From Duganella alba (GTDB lineage: Bacteria; Pseudomonadota; Gammaproteobacteria; Burkholderiales; Burkholderiaceae_D), in assembly GCF_009674495.1 (NCBI RefSeq), contig NZ_WKJN01000008.1, forward strand, positions 62,001-126,000: a stretch of DNA of 64,000 nt. The letters are read 5' to 3'. The position numbers and the translations under genes were made by a program. The notes beneath the pieces were generated by a model, which made no database searches, was not told the origin of the DNA, and worked only from the letters and a program-made list of their open reading frames with translations. Every line of letters starts with the position of its first letter. The stretch's first letter is position 1. This document shows positions 38,123 to 47,250 of the stretch, piece after piece.

Positions 38123-38497
38123 ATGCAACAACGGCAGAGTGGCATTTCGCTGGTCGGACTGATTTGTGTGTTGGCTGTGCTCGGGTTTTTCGTGCTGCTG
38201 GCGCTGAAGATCGTGCCGACCTACGCCGAATACCGCGCGATCAAGAACGCCATCGTCACGGCCAAGGCCACTGGCGGCGGCGTGGCCGAGATCCAGCGCT
38301 CGTTTGACGCCAGCGTCGCGGCCGGCTACATCGATTCGATCAGCAGCCGCGACCTGATCATCGAAAAAGTGAACGGCGAAACTGAAATCAGCTTCGCCTA
38401 CGAGAAGAAAATCCCGCTGGTCGGACCGGCCAGTTTGCTGCTTGAATATGAAGGCACCACCGACAAGGCTGGCGCCAAACCCGCGAAAACCGAATAA
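38123..38497 (+). CDS. DUF4845 single-pass membrane protein
   Basis: A 124-residue protein with one hydrophobic segment near the N-terminus ([22 protein letters not shown], shown here only to mark residues about 8-29) resembling a type IV pilin-like start, followed by a soluble domain with [13 protein letters not shown]. It matches DUF4845, found between lepB and rnc in many beta- and gammaproteobacteria. Function unknown. ATG 38123 has AAAGGGA upstream; an earlier in-frame ATG at 38081 overlaps lepB and lacks support. It is likely in the same transcript as lepB and rnc. Confidence 0.85.
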   Translation: MQQRQSGISLVGLICVLAVLGFFVLLALKIVPTYAEYRAIKNAIVTAKATGGGVAEIQRSFDASVAAGYIDSISSRDLIIEKVNGETEISFAYEKKIPLVGPASLLLEYEGTTDKAGAKPAKTE

Positions 38498-38511
38498 AGA
38501 ACCGATCACCC

Positions 38512-39306
38512 ATGAATCTCCAGTTATTGCAAACGCGTTTAGGCTATACGTTCCAGGATGCTGGCCTGTTGCAGCAAGCCTTGACGCACCGTAGCCACAG
38601 CAGTCTGCATAACGAACGGCTGGAGTTCCTGGGCGACTCGATCCTGAACTGCGTGGTGGCCTCGATCCTGTACGAGCGCTACATCGACATCGACGAGGGC
38701 GATCTGTCGCGCCTGCGCGCCAACCTGGTCAAGCAGCAGTCGCTGTACGAGATCGCGCAGAAGCTGGAACTGTCCAACTTCCTGCGTCTGGGCGAGGGCG
38801 AACTGAAATCCGGCGGCTTCCGCCGGCCGTCGATCCTGGCCGATACGCTCGAAGCGCTGCTCGGCGCCATCTTCCTCGACGGCGGCTTCGAACCGGCGCG
38901 CGCGGCGATCCGCTCGTTCTACATCCCTATCCTCGACACGGTCGATCCGCAGACGCTGGGCAAGGATGCCAAGACGCTGCTGCAGGAATTCCTGCAAGGC
39001 AAGAAAATCTCGCTGCCGCTGTACAACGTGATCGCCACCCACGGCGCCGCGCACAGCCAGGAATTCGAGATTGAATGCCTGGTGCCGAAACTGGGCATCC
39101 AGGTCTTCGGCCGTGGCGGCAGCCGCCGCGCCGGCGAACAGGCGGCCGCCAAGCTGGCGTTGGCCGCTGCGGAACAAGCGGCGCAAAAAGCGCCTGCCGC
39201 CGCCCGCAAGTCCAAGCCGCGCGCCGCCCAGCTCAAGCTGGCCGGCATCGCCACCGTGCAGAGCAGCGACGCACCGTCGCCGCCTGCCAAGGCAGCCAAC
39301 AAGTAA
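38512..39306 (+). CDS. rnc: RNase III
   Basis: A 264-residue double-strand-specific endoribonuclease. The catalytic signature [12 protein letters not shown] and the downstream acidic site in [17 protein letters not shown] are intact; the dsRNA-binding domain follows (about 155-225). The final 40 residues form an Ala/Lys/Pro-rich tail, making it longer than the 226-residue E. coli enzyme. It processes rRNA precursors and controls mRNAs and small RNAs. It starts 14 bases after the DUF4845 gene and is followed 12 bases later by era, the usual order. Confidence 0.96.
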   Translation: MNLQLLQTRLGYTFQDAGLLQQALTHRSHSSLHNERLEFLGDSILNCVVASILYERYIDIDEGDLSRLRANLVKQQSLYEIAQKLELSNFLRLGEGELKSGGFRRPSILADTLEALLGAIFLDGGFEPARAAIRSFYIPILDTVDPQTLGKDAKTLLQEFLQGKKISLPLYNVIATHGAAHSQEFEIECLVPKLGIQVFGRGGSRRAGEQAAAKLALAAAEQAAQKAPAAARKSKPRAAQLKLAGIATVQSSDAPSPPAKAANK

Positions 39307-39318
39307 AAGAGAAATACC

Positions 39319-40224
39319 ATGACGACCGAAACGACCTCCGCCAGCAACTTCCGTTGCGGCTACATCGCCATTGTGGGCCGCCCGAACGTGGGCAAGTCCA
39401 CGCTGATGAATACGCTGATTGGCGCCAAGGTCAGCATCACCTCGCGCAAGGCGCAGACCACGCGCCACCGCATCACCGGCATCCAGACCTATGACGACGC
39501 GCAGTTCATCTACGTCGATACGCCGGGCTTCCAGACCCGCCACGCCAACGCGCTGAACAAGACGCTCAACAAGACCGTCACCAACACCCTGATTTCGTCG
39601 GACCTGATCCTGTTCGTCATCGAAGCGGGCACCTTCGGCCCGGCCGACCAGCAGGTGCTGGATCTGCTGCCGACCGAAGTGCCGGTGATCCTGGTGATCA
39701 ACAAGTCGGACCGCGTCAAGGACAAGGTCGCGCTGATGCCGTTCGCGCAGCAGGTCGCGGCCAAGTTCAACTTCGCCGCCATCGTGCCGGTCTCGGCCAA
39801 GCTGCGCTTCCAGCTCGACGGCCTGGAAAAGGAGCTGAAGAAATTCCTGCCGGAGAACGAAGCCATCTTCGGACCGGACGACATCACCGACCGCAGCGAA
39901 AAGTTCATGGCGTCGGAAATCGTCCGTGAAAAGCTGTTCCGCTTTGTCGGCGACGAACTGCCGTACACCAGCACCGTGCTGATCGAGAAATTCGAGCAGG
40001 AGGGCGACCTGCGCCGCGTGTTTGCCGCCATCCTGGTCGAGCGCGACACGCACAAGTCCATGATCATCGGGAACAAGGGCGCGCGCCTGAAGGAAGTGTC
40101 GACGCAAGCGCGCCTGGACATGGAAAAGCTGTTCGGCGGCCCGGTGTACCTGGAAATCTGGGTCAAGGTCAAATCCGGTTGGGCCGACAACGAAGCGGGC
40201 CTGCGCGCTTACGGTTACGAGTAA
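39319..40224 (+). CDS. era: Era, 30S ribosome-assembly GTPase
   Basis: A 301-residue GTPase with motifs [15 protein letters not shown] and NKSD, then a C-terminal KH domain with [20 protein letters not shown] that binds the 3-prime end of 16S rRNA. It is essential in most bacteria for small-subunit maturation. GTP-motif order and length are normal. It lies between rnc and recO, all spaced by about 12 bases, so one transcript is likely. Confidence 0.97.
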   Translation: MTTETTSASNFRCGYIAIVGRPNVGKSTLMNTLIGAKVSITSRKAQTTRHRITGIQTYDDAQFIYVDTPGFQTRHANALNKTLNKTVTNTLISSDLILFVIEAGTFGPADQQVLDLLPTEVPVILVINKSDRVKDKVALMPFAQQVAAKFNFAAIVPVSAKLRFQLDGLEKELKKFLPENEAIFGPDDITDRSEKFMASEIVREKLFRFVGDELPYTSTVLIEKFEQEGDLRRVFAAILVERDTHKSMIIGNKGARLKEVSTQARLDMEKLFGGPVYLEIWVKVKSGWADNEAGLRAYGYE

Positions 40225-40236
40225 TCCATCACCAGC

Positions 40237-41082
40237 ATGTCCACCACGCCAGACGCCACCTTGGACGCACCGCCAGCGGCGGTGACGGCGGAGGCGGACG
40301 TGCCTGCCGCGCCGGTCATCACGCCGGCGCCGGCCAAGCGCCCGCGCGCACCGTCGCGCGAACGCACCATCGGCACCAAGGTCGCCGGCCAGCCGGCCTT
40401 CGTGCTGCACAGCTATCCCTACAAAGAAACCAGCCTGATCATCGATCTGTTCACGCGTGACTTCGGCCGCGTGGCCTTGATCGCCAAGGGCGCCAAGCGG
40501 CCGCATTCGCAGTTGCGCGGCGTGCTGCAAACCTTCCAGCCGCTGTCGTCGAGCTGGGTCGGCAAATCGGAACTGCGCACGCTGACCGAGGCCGAATGGG
40601 TGGGCGGCATGCTGCCGCTGGAGAAAACCGCGCTGCTGTGCGGCTTCTACCTGAACGAACTGCTGGTCAAGCTGCTGGCGCGCGATGACGCCCACCCGGC
40701 GCTGTTCGACCACTACGTCTCGACGCTGAACCAGCTGGCGCACAACGAACCTGCTTCCATCGTCTTGAGAAAATTCGAACGGGCCCTACTTAAAGAGACG
40801 GGCGTTGCCGCCGACCTGACGCGTTGCGTGGAAACGCGCCGCAGCGTGCAGGCCGATGTCACCTATGTGGTCGATCCCGAGCGGGGGCCGCGTCCCGAAC
40901 GCGCCGCCGATCCGTGGCCGCGCGTGGCCGGCAAGACGTTGCTGGACATGGAATGCGAAAATTATGAAGACGTCGCCACGCAAGCCCAGAGCAAGCAGCT
41001 GATGCGCTTCCTGGTCGCGCACCACCTGAATGGCGCGCCGTTGAACACCCGCCAGATCCTCGTGGATCTGTCCCAGTTATAA
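40237..41082 (+). CDS. recO: RecO, recombination mediator
   Basis: A 281-residue protein that with RecF and RecR loads RecA on gapped DNA. The N-terminal OB-fold begins around residue 50 ([19 protein letters not shown]) and is followed by the helical C-terminal part. The first 45 residues are an Ala/Pro/Thr-rich extension ending in [10 protein letters not shown], not found in E. coli RecO (242 residues). An internal start cannot be excluded. It lies 12 bases after era and 11 before pdxJ. Confidence 0.93.
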   Translation: MSTTPDATLDAPPAAVTAEADVPAAPVITPAPAKRPRAPSRERTIGTKVAGQPAFVLHSYPYKETSLIIDLFTRDFGRVALIAKGAKRPHSQLRGVLQTFQPLSSSWVGKSELRTLTEAEWVGGMLPLEKTALLCGFYLNELLVKLLARDDAHPALFDHYVSTLNQLAHNEPASIVLRKFERALLKETGVAADLTRCVETRRSVQADVTYVVDPERGPRPERAADPWPRVAGKTLLDMECENYEDVATQAQSKQLMRFLVAHHLNGAPLNTRQILVDLSQL

Positions 41083-41093
41083 GAGAAAAAACA

Positions 41094-41855
41094 ATGAGCT
41101 TCCTGCAACCATCCGGCACCATCATCGACCTCGGCGTGAACATCGACCACGTGGCCACCCTGCGCAACGCGCGCGGCACCAAGTATCCGGACCCGATCCG
41201 CGCGGCGCTGCTGGCCGAGCAGGCCGGCGCCGACTGCATCACGCTGCACCTGCGCGAAGACCGCCGTCACATCAAGGACGCCGACGTCATCGCGCTGGCG
41301 CCGCAGCTGATCACCCGCATGAACCTGGAAGCCGCCGTGACGCAGGAAATGATCGACTTCGCCTGCAGGATCAAGCCGGCCGACGTCTGCCTGGTGCCGG
41401 AAAAACGTACCGAAGTCACCACCGAAGGCGGCCTCGATGTCGCCGGCAACTACAACGCCGTCGAGCGCGCCGTGAAGCAGTTGCAGGCTGAAGGCATCCG
41501 CGTCAGCCTGTTCATCGACGCCGAAGAAGCGCAGATGGACGCCACCGCCGCCCTCGGCGCACCGGTGATCGAACTGCACACCGGCCGCTACGCCGACACC
41601 GAAGGCGCCGAGCAGGCCGCAGAGCTGGAACGCATCCATCGCGGCGTGCTGTATGGCGTCGGCAAAGGCCTGAAGGTCAACGCCGGCCACGGCCTGCACT
41701 ACACCAACGTGCAGGCGATCGCCGCGATTCCTGAGATTGCCGAGTTGAATATCGGCCACGCCATCGTCGCCCATTCGGTGTTCGTCGGCTGGGAAAACGC
41801 CGTGCGCGAAATGAAGGCCATCATGGTCTCGACCCGCATCGGACGCGCGTCGTGA
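41094..41855 (+). CDS. pdxJ: PdxJ, pyridoxine 5-prime-phosphate synthase
   Basis: A 253-residue TIM-barrel enzyme that joins 1-deoxy-D-xylulose 5-phosphate with 3-amino-2-oxopropyl phosphate to make pyridoxine phosphate, the last ring-forming step of vitamin B6 synthesis. Family blocks [26 protein letters not shown] and [11 protein letters not shown] are intact. The stop overlaps the acpS GTG start. The era-recO-pdxJ-acpS order is typical of proteobacteria. Confidence 0.97.
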   Translation: MSFLQPSGTIIDLGVNIDHVATLRNARGTKYPDPIRAALLAEQAGADCITLHLREDRRHIKDADVIALAPQLITRMNLEAAVTQEMIDFACRIKPADVCLVPEKRTEVTTEGGLDVAGNYNAVERAVKQLQAEGIRVSLFIDAEEAQMDATAALGAPVIELHTGRYADTEGAEQAAELERIHRGVLYGVGKGLKVNAGHGLHYTNVQAIAAIPEIAELNIGHAIVAHSVFVGWENAVREMKAIMVSTRIGRAS

Positions 41856-42247
41856 TCTACGGCATCGGCACCGACATCTGCAAGATTCCGCGCATTGAAG
41901 CGGCGCTGGCGCGGCACGGCGACCGCTTTGCGAAAAAGATCCTCGGGCCGCAGGAAATGGCAAAATACCTGGCGCGCAAGGCCAAGAACCCGGTGCGCGG
42001 CATCCGCTTCGTGGCGACACGCTTCGCCGCCAAGGAAGCCTTCGCCAAGGCCATCGGCCTCGGCATCCGCATGCCGATGACCTGGCCCGCCGCGCAGATG
42101 CTCAACCATCCCAGCGGCAAGCCGATGATCGTGTGCAGCGGTGTGCTGAAAGAGTTCATGGACAAGAACAAGCTGACGGCCCAGGTGACCGTCAGCGACG
42201 AGGAAGACTACGCGGTCGCCTTCGTCATCGTGGAGCAGGAAAAGTGA
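41852..42247 (+). CDS. acpS: AcpS, holo-acyl-carrier-protein synthase
   Basis: A 131-residue transferase that moves phosphopantetheine from CoA to Ser37 of AcpP. The metal-binding residues are in [13 protein letters not shown] (Asp) and [13 protein letters not shown] (Glu). The start is GTG at 41852, overlapping the pdxJ stop as GTGA. Its own stop is overlapped in the same way by the GTG of uvrC, so three genes are stitched by GTGA or similar overlaps. Function is tied to the fatty-acid genes 11 kb upstream. Confidence 0.95.
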   Translation: MIYGIGTDICKIPRIEAALARHGDRFAKKILGPQEMAKYLARKAKNPVRGIRFVATRFAAKEAFAKAIGLGIRMPMTWPAAQMLNHPSGKPMIVCSGVLKEFMDKNKLTAQVTVSDEEDYAVAFVIVEQEK

Positions 42248-44097
42248 GTGAAGAAGTCAGCGATCCGCGCGAAAAAGTATTAGCCACCGTTGCCAAGCTG
42301 CCCAACCTGCCGGGCGTGTACCGCTATTTCGACGCCGAGGACAAGGTGCTCTACGTCGGCAAGGCGCGCGACCTGAAGAAGCGCGTGTCGAGCTACTTCC
42401 AGAAAAACCTGAGCAGCCCGCGCATCGCCATGATGGTCGAACGTATCGCGCGGCTGGAAACCACCGTCACGCACAGCGAGGCGGAAGCGCTGATCCTTGA
42501 GAATAACCTGATCAAGGCGCTCAGCCCGCGCTTCAACATCCTGTTCCGCGACGATAAGTCGTACCCGTACTTGAAGATCACCGGCGGCGATGCTCCGCGC
42601 ATGGTCTACTATCGCGGCGCGGTGGACAAGAAGAACCAGTATTTCGGCCCGTTCCCCAGCTCGTGGGCGGTCAAGGAATCGATGCAGATTCTGCAGAAGG
42701 TGTTCCAGATCCGCACCTGCGAGGAGAGCGTCTACGCCAACCGCACGCGTCCCTGCCTGCTGCACCAGATCGGCCGCTGCAGCGCGCCGTGCGTGGACCT
42801 GATCAGCAAGGAAGACTACAAGCTCGACGTCGACAATGCCGCACGCTTCCTGCGCGGCCGCCAGTCCGAGGTGCTGGAAGACCTGGAAAAGAAAATGCAC
42901 GCCTACGCGGCCGACCTGAAGTTCGAACAGGCGGCGTCGGTGCGCAACCAGATCCAGTCGCTGTCGCGCGTGCTGCACCAGCAGAGCATGGAGACCACCG
43001 GCGACGCCGACGTCGACATCATCGCGGTGCTGGTGCAGGGCGGCCGCGCCTGCGTCAACCTGGCCATGGTGCGCGGCGGCCGCCACCTGGGCGACCGCGC
43101 CTACTTCCCGACGCACCTCAGCGACGCCGAGGCGATCGCCGAGGAGTCGATCGAAGTCGAGGTGCTGGCCGCCTTCATGGCGCAGCACTACGTCGACAAG
43201 TTCATTCCCGGCACGCTGATCCTGAATATCGAATTCAACCACCCGGCGCTGATCCAGGCCTTGCAGGAGCAGTGCGGCCACCGCATCAACCTGATCTTCC
43301 AGCCGCAGGACCAGCGCCGCAAATGGCTGGAGCTGGCGCAGAAGGGCGCCGAGATCTCGCTGGCGCGGCTGCTGTCGGAGCAGGGCTCGCAACAGTCGCG
43401 CACGCGCGCGCTGGTCGAGGCCTTGCAGCTGGAGCCGGAAGACATCGACGCGTTGCGCATCGAATGCTTCGACATCTCGCACACGCAGGGCGAGGCCACG
43501 CAGGCCTCGTGCGTGGTGTTCCATCACCACCAGATGCAGAACGGCGAATACCGCCGCTACAACATCAACGACATCACGCCGGGCGACGATTACGCCGCCA
43601 TGCGCCAGGTGCTGTTCCGCCGCTACGAGAAGGTCGCCAACGGCGACGGCGTGATGCCGGACGTGGTGCTGATCGACGGCGGCAAGGGCCAGATCGAAAT
43701 GGCGCGCCAGGTATTTGCCGAGCTGGGGCTGGACATCAGCCTGATCGTCGGCGTCGCCAAAGGGGAAGGGCGGCGCGTCGGCCTGGAGACGCTGATGTTC
43801 GTCGACGGCCGGCCGTCGCAGGAACTGGGCAAGGAGTCGGCGGCGCTGATGCTGGTGGCGCTGATCCGCGACGAGGCGCACCGCTTCGCCATCACCGGCA
43901 TGCGCGCCAAGCGCGCCAAGACGCGCCAGACCTCGCGCCTGGAGGAGATCGAGGGCATCGGCGCCAAGCGCCGGCAACGCCTGCTGGCGCGCTTCGGCGG
44001 CCTGCGCGGCGTGGTCGACGCCAGCATCGAGGATCTGAAACAAGTAGAAGGCATTTCCAGCGCGCTGGCGGAAGAAATCTACAAGCAGCTGCATTGA
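42244..44097 (+). CDS. uvrC: UvrC, excinuclease subunit C
   Basis: A 617-residue nuclease that makes both cuts in nucleotide excision repair. Order of parts: GIY-YIG endonuclease ([20 protein letters not shown]), a Cys-rich turn ([13 protein letters not shown]), the UVR motif that binds UvrB (around [17 protein letters not shown]), the RNase H-like C-terminal nuclease, and a helix-hairpin-helix pair at the end. The start is GTG 42244 ([13 protein letters not shown]) overlapping the acpS stop; the frame is open upstream but there lies over acpS. Length is normal. Confidence 0.95.
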   Translation: MSEEVSDPREKVLATVAKLPNLPGVYRYFDAEDKVLYVGKARDLKKRVSSYFQKNLSSPRIAMMVERIARLETTVTHSEAEALILENNLIKALSPRFNILFRDDKSYPYLKITGGDAPRMVYYRGAVDKKNQYFGPFPSSWAVKESMQILQKVFQIRTCEESVYANRTRPCLLHQIGRCSAPCVDLISKEDYKLDVDNAARFLRGRQSEVLEDLEKKMHAYAADLKFEQAASVRNQIQSLSRVLHQQSMETTGDADVDIIAVLVQGGRACVNLAMVRGGRHLGDRAYFPTHLSDAEAIAEESIEVEVLAAFMAQHYVDKFIPGTLILNIEFNHPALIQALQEQCGHRINLIFQPQDQRRKWLELAQKGAEISLARLLSEQGSQQSRTRALVEALQLEPEDIDALRIECFDISHTQGEATQASCVVFHHHQMQNGEYRRYNINDITPGDDYAAMRQVLFRRYEKVANGDGVMPDVVLIDGGKGQIEMARQVFAELGLDISLIVGVAKGEGRRVGLETLMFVDGRPSQELGKESAALMLVALIRDEAHRFAITGMRAKRAKTRQTSRLEEIEGIGAKRRQRLLARFGGLRGVVDASIEDLKQVEGISSALAEEIYKQLH

Positions 44098-44194
44098 CGG
44101 GCGCGGCGGTGCAACGGTGCTGGTTTAATGTGCTATGTCAAGGTAGACTAGCGGCGCATTACACAATTTCATGGCCGCACATCACTTTTAGCTT

Positions 44195-44776
44195 ATGCCC
44201 TTCAATATTCCGATCCTGTTGACCTGGTTGCGCGTTGCGCTGATCCCGCTGGTGGTGGGTGTCTACTACCTCCCGACCACCATGCTCCCGGTAGCAGATC
44301 AGAATCTGGCGGCCACGCTGGTCTTCATCGTGGCCGCCGTCACCGACTGGTTCGACGGCTTCCTGGCCCGGCGCTGGAATCAGACTTCGGCCTTCGGCGC
44401 CTTCCTCGATCCGGTGGCGGACAAACTGATGGTGGCCGGCGCCTTGCTGGTGCTGGTGCAGCTGGACCGCGCCAATGCCGTGCTGTCCTTCGTCATCATC
44501 GGCCGCGAGATCGCCATTTCGGCGCTGCGCGAGTGGATGGCGCAGATCGGCGCGTCGAAGTCGGTGGCGGTCAGCTCGCTGGGCAAGATCAAGACCACCG
44601 CGCAGATGATGGCGATTCCGCTGCTGCTGTTCCATGACGTGCTGTTCGGCGCGGTCGATACGCAGTTCTGGGGCGCGCGCCTGCTGGAGGTGGCGGCGGT
44701 GCTGACGGTGTGGTCGATGTTCTACTATCTGCGCCTGGCGTGGCCGCTGATCAAGGAAAAATCGGGTCAACTCTAA
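44195..44776 (+). CDS. pgsA: PgsA, phosphatidylglycerophosphate synthase
   Basis: A 193-residue inner-membrane enzyme that joins CDP-diacylglycerol and glycerol 3-phosphate, the committed step to phosphatidylglycerol and cardiolipin. The CDP-alcohol phosphotransferase signature is complete (D-x2-D-G-x2-A-R-x8-G-x3-D in DWFDGFLARRWNQT followed by GAFLDPVADK). Several membrane helices are visible. It starts 97 bases after uvrC, in the conserved uvrC-pgsA order, and is followed directly by the tRNA operon promoter. Confidence 0.95.
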   Translation: MPFNIPILLTWLRVALIPLVVGVYYLPTTMLPVADQNLAATLVFIVAAVTDWFDGFLARRWNQTSAFGAFLDPVADKLMVAGALLVLVQLDRANAVLSFVIIGREIAISALREWMAQIGASKSVAVSSLGKIKTTAQMMAIPLLLFHDVLFGAVDTQFWGARLLEVAAVLTVWSMFYYLRLAWPLIKEKSGQL

Positions 44777-44803
44777 CCGTATAAACAATATTTTCATTGG
44801 GCA

Positions 44804-44831
44804 TTGACAGGCTCTGTAGATCCTCTATAAT
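44804..44831 (+). promoter_or_regulatory. Consensus sigma-70 promoter of the tRNA operon
   Basis: TTGACA at 44804-44809, a 16-base spacer, and TATAAT at 44826-44831, both perfect hexamers. The first tRNA begins 32 bases after the -10. A promoter of this quality is expected for stable RNA. Confidence 0.92.
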
Positions 44832-44862
44832 GCTGGCCTGTTGTTGATGACAACGCAGCAAA

Positions 44863-44938
44863 GCGGGAGTAGCTCAGTTGGTAGAGCGCAACCTTGCCAA
44901 GGTTGAGGTCGAGAGTTCGAGACTCTTCTCCCGCTCCA
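44863..44938 (+). tRNA. tRNA-Gly (GCC), copy 1
   Basis: A 76-base cloverleaf with acceptor arms GCGGGAG/CTCCCGC, D arm GCTC..GAGC, anticodon loop TTGCCAA giving anticodon GCC, T loop TTCGAGA, and encoded CCA preceded by the discriminator T. It reads glycine codons GGC and GGU. First gene of a five-tRNA operon. Confidence 0.97.
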
Positions 44939-45008
44939 AACGAAGTCATCAAAAACAAGTAGTACTAGCAAAAACAGCAGTCACCTGCTAATATGCTGGA
45001 CTCGAAAT

Positions 45009-45084
45009 GCGGGAGTAGCTCAGTTGGTAGAGCGCAACCTTGCCAAGGTTGAGGTCGAGAGTTCGAGACTCTTCTCCCGCTCCA
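45009..45084 (+). tRNA. tRNA-Gly (GCC), copy 2
   Basis: Identical in sequence to the first copy, 70 bases downstream, with encoded CCA. The spacer before it is unrelated to the other spacers. It is followed at once by a small UUCG hairpin. Confidence 0.97.
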
Positions 45085-45098
45085 GTTTCTTCGGAAAC
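45085..45098 (+). other. UUCG tetraloop hairpin between tRNA-Gly copies 2 and 3
   Basis: GTTTC, TTCG, GAAAC immediately after the encoded CCA. A C(UUCG)G loop is unusually stable and is likely a processing or stability element in the tRNA precursor. Confidence 0.55.
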
Positions 45099-45128
45099 CG
45101 GGTGGCGCAGTAAAAAAAGTAACTCCAA

Positions 45129-45204
45129 GCGGGAGTAGCTCAGTTGGTAGAGCGCAACCTTGCCAAGGTTGAGGTCGAGAGTTCGAGACTCTTCTCCCGC
45201 TCCA
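45129..45204 (+). tRNA. tRNA-Gly (GCC), copy 3
   Basis: Identical to copies 1 and 2, with encoded CCA, 44 bases after copy 2. A 7-bp hairpin with TTTT follows before tRNA-Cys. Confidence 0.97.
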
Positions 45205-45215
45205 GAATTCTGGAT

Positions 45216-45241
45216 CGCAGCGCGTAACCCGCTGCGGTTTT
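45216..45241 (+). terminator. Short hairpin with U run inside the tRNA operon
   Basis: A 7-bp stem (45216-45222 with 45230-45236), 7-base loop, then GTTTT. It may lower expression of the two distal tRNAs (Cys and the fourth Gly) or be a processing signal. Confidence 0.45.
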
Positions 45242-45258
45242 AGTAAAAAGTTTCCTCT

Positions 45259-45332
45259 GGCGAGGTAGCAAAGCGGTTATGCAGCGGCCTGCAAAGCCGT
45301 CTAGGTCGGTTCGACTCCGATCCTCGCCTCCA
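45259..45332 (+). tRNA. tRNA-Cys (GCA)
   Basis: A 74-base cloverleaf with acceptor arms GGCGAGG/CCTCGCC, anticodon loop CTGCAAA (anticodon GCA), T loop GGTTCGACTC and encoded CCA. A glycine-cysteine tRNA cluster next to pgsA is common in proteobacteria. Confidence 0.95.
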
Positions 45333-45344
45333 AAACGACTCCAA

Positions 45345-45420
45345 GCGGGAGTAGCTCAGTTGGTAGAGCGCAACCTTGCCAAGGTTGAGGTCGAGAGTTC
45401 GAGACTCTTCTCCCGCTCCA
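45345..45420 (+). tRNA. tRNA-Gly (GCC), copy 4
   Basis: Identical to the first three copies with encoded CCA; separated from tRNA-Cys by 12 bases and followed 10 bases later by the operon terminator. The 10 bases before this copy (ACTCCAA part) repeat those before copy 3, suggesting recent duplication. Confidence 0.97.
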
Positions 45421-45430
45421 GTATTGAAGA

Positions 45431-45456
45431 AGGGCAGCCATGTGGCTGCCCTTTTT
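45431..45456 (+). terminator. Intrinsic terminator of the tRNA operon
   Basis: A perfect 9-bp stem AGGGCAGCC/GGCTGCCCT (45431-45439 with 45444-45452), 4-base loop and TTTTT. The same stem occurs at 52120 and 60659. It also lies 13 bases beyond the stop of the convergent MocR gene. Confidence 0.9.
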
Positions 45457-45469
45457 GTTTTCCGGCCCG

Positions 45470-46870
45470 TTACACCACCGCCGTGCTGAACGACTCCGGC
45501 CGCCGCGCAAGCAGCTGGGACAGCCGTTGCAGGCCCGCCCGCAAGCGTCCGCGGTCCTTGATGCTTCCCAGGGAGATCCGGATGGCGTTCACCGATCCGC
45601 CGCCGGTTGCGAAGGCCTCCGCCGGCGTGACGGCGATGCCCTCGCTGTCGGCCGCACGCGCGAGCTGCGAGGAGTTCCAGTACGCCGGCAATTCGAGCCA
45701 GACATGCAGGCCGTCGCCGGCGCCGCTGTAGCGCCCCGCCAGAATATCCCGCGCCATCCGGTGGCGCAGGCGCGCCTCGTTGCGGATGCCGTCCATCAAT
45801 CCGTCCGCCGAACCGTCGAGTATCCACTGGGTGGCCAGTGCGGCCGTCAACGGCGCGACCATCAGCGCAAAGGATCTGAGCGCGGCCAGGAACCGTTCGC
45901 GTTCCTGCGCGTCGCGGATCAGCACGAAGGCGACACGCAGGCCGGGCGTCAGGCATTTTGACAGGGTTGAGATGTAGTACACCTGCTCCGGGGCAAAGGA
46001 AGCGATGGGCGGCGGCGGGGCATCGGCCAGCAGCCAGTAGGGATCGTCCTCGACGATGCGTACATTGCAGCGCTGCACGATGCCGGCAAGCTCCTGGCGC
46101 CGGCGTGCCGGCATGGTGACGGCGGTCGGATTCTGCAAGGTCGGATTGAGGAACACCAGTCCGGGCTGGTGCAGGCGGCATGCCTGTTCCAGCATCTCGG
46201 GCACCATCCCGTGCTTGTCGGCCGCCACCGCGACGAGGTGGCGGCCGAATTGGGCCGCGGCGGCACGCAGGCCGGGATAAGTCGTCGGCTCGGCCAGGAT
46301 CACATCGCCTGGCTGCGTCAACGCAAGAATCGATGCGGCGATCGCCGCTTGCGCACCCGGACAGACCACCAGCTGCCGCGGGTCCAGATCTCCAAACATC
46401 GGCTGCAGCCACCGGGCTCCCGCCTTGCGGTCGGAGTCGCTTCCTCCGGCCAGGTGGTAAGTCATCAGCAATTCAGGATCGGCCCGCATCAGAACTTGAG
46501 ACAGACCTTGCTTCAACAGGTCATCGAAGTCCACGCCATCCGGCGGCGGCGGCGTATTCATGCTCAGGTCGAGGATCGAGGTCAATTCGACTTTCGGCGC
46601 CGCGACGTAGGTGCCGCGCGCGCCGCGGCCCTCCAGCAAGTTGCGGCGTCTGGCTTCGTCGTAGGCGCGCGTGATCGTCGTCAGATCGACCGCCAGCTGC
46701 GTGGCCAACTGGCGCTGTGGCGGCAGGCGGTCGCCCGGCTTCAGCGATCCGTCCACCACCGCCGCCTGCAACGCGTCCGCAATCTGCAGGAAACGCGGCC
46801 CGCCATGCATGGCCAGTCGCGGCAGCCAGGTTGTCAAATTTTCATCTTGTATGGTTCTCAACTGGGACAT
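45470..46870 (-). CDS. MocR-type regulator: GntR HTH fused to PLP aminotransferase-like domain
   Basis: A 466-residue protein with a GntR winged helix (about 20-90: LKPGDRLPPQRQLATQLAVD) joined to a fold-type-I aminotransferase domain (about 115-460). The PLP lysine is in YYISTLSKCLTPGLRVAF. Such proteins are usually transcription regulators that sense PLP or amino compounds (PdxR, GabR, TauR), and are often divergent from their target. Here the divergent neighbour is the small membrane protein gene at 47011, which may be the target. Effector unknown. Confidence 0.88.
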   Translation of the reverse strand: MSQLRTIQDENLTTWLPRLAMHGGPRFLQIADALQAAVVDGSLKPGDRLPPQRQLATQLAVDLTTITRAYDEARRRNLLEGRGARGTYVAAPKVELTSILDLSMNTPPPPDGVDFDDLLKQGLSQVLMRADPELLMTYHLAGGSDSDRKAGARWLQPMFGDLDPRQLVVCPGAQAAIAASILALTQPGDVILAEPTTYPGLRAAAAQFGRHLVAVAADKHGMVPEMLEQACRLHQPGLVFLNPTLQNPTAVTMPARRRQELAGIVQRCNVRIVEDDPYWLLADAPPPPIASFAPEQVYYISTLSKCLTPGLRVAFVLIRDAQERERFLAALRSFALMVAPLTAALATQWILDGSADGLMDGIRNEARLRHRMARDILAGRYSGAGDGLHVWLELPAYWNSSQLARAADSEGIAVTPAEAFATGGGSVNAIRISLGSIKDRGRLRAGLQRLSQLLARRPESFSTAVV

Positions 46871-47010
46871 TTTGTCTCAATGTATGGAAATTGTTTTTAA
46901 GTAGTATGCTTCAGAACGTGCAGCAACACCATCCTTGCATGGCAGTCGCTGACGTCGGGTAGTGCTCCTCGCAATAAGATGGTGTCAAGTAAAAGACTGG
47001 AATACTCAAA

Positions 47011-47250
47011 ATGATGGATTGGATCCCGATAGTCTTTGTGATCTTTAAGTTTCTCGTGCTCGGCACGGGCATGTTCTACGCCATCAAGTGGCATTACGAT
47101 CAAGGGAAGAAGGGCAAGGCGCGGGATATGCGCACGGTGCTACGCGCGAGCGGCAAGGTGGTCGCGCTCTTCGTGCTGCTGCTGCTGGGCCTGGGAATTG
47201 TGACCTTCCTGCTGATCAAGATGCTCGGGATGGACTTGACCTTTCCCTGA
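47011..47250 (+). CDS. Small two-helix membrane protein
   Basis: A 79-residue protein with two hydrophobic helices (about 5-24 and 48-71) separated by a basic stretch HYDQGKKGKARDMR, so a helical hairpin with a positively charged cytoplasmic loop is likely. No family recognised. It is divergent from the MocR gene (140 bases between starts). Its last 111 bases lie antisense to the C-terminal codons of the GGDEF-EAL gene. No strong ribosome site is seen, only AA-rich sequence before ATGATG; the start could be either ATG. Confidence 0.62.
   Translation: MMDWIPIVFVIFKFLVLGTGMFYAIKWHYDQGKKGKARDMRTVLRASGKVVALFVLLLLGLGIVTFLLIKMLGMDLTFP

Noticed and set aside
42280..44094. 604-codon minus-strand open frame opposite uvrC
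   Set aside because: Shadow of uvrC with repetitive His/Arg/Ala/Val content and no ribosome site.
44863..45420. Direct repeats that could suggest a CRISPR array
   Set aside because: The repeats are complete 76-base tRNA-Gly genes with cloverleaf and CCA; spacers are unequal and one holds tRNA-Cys.
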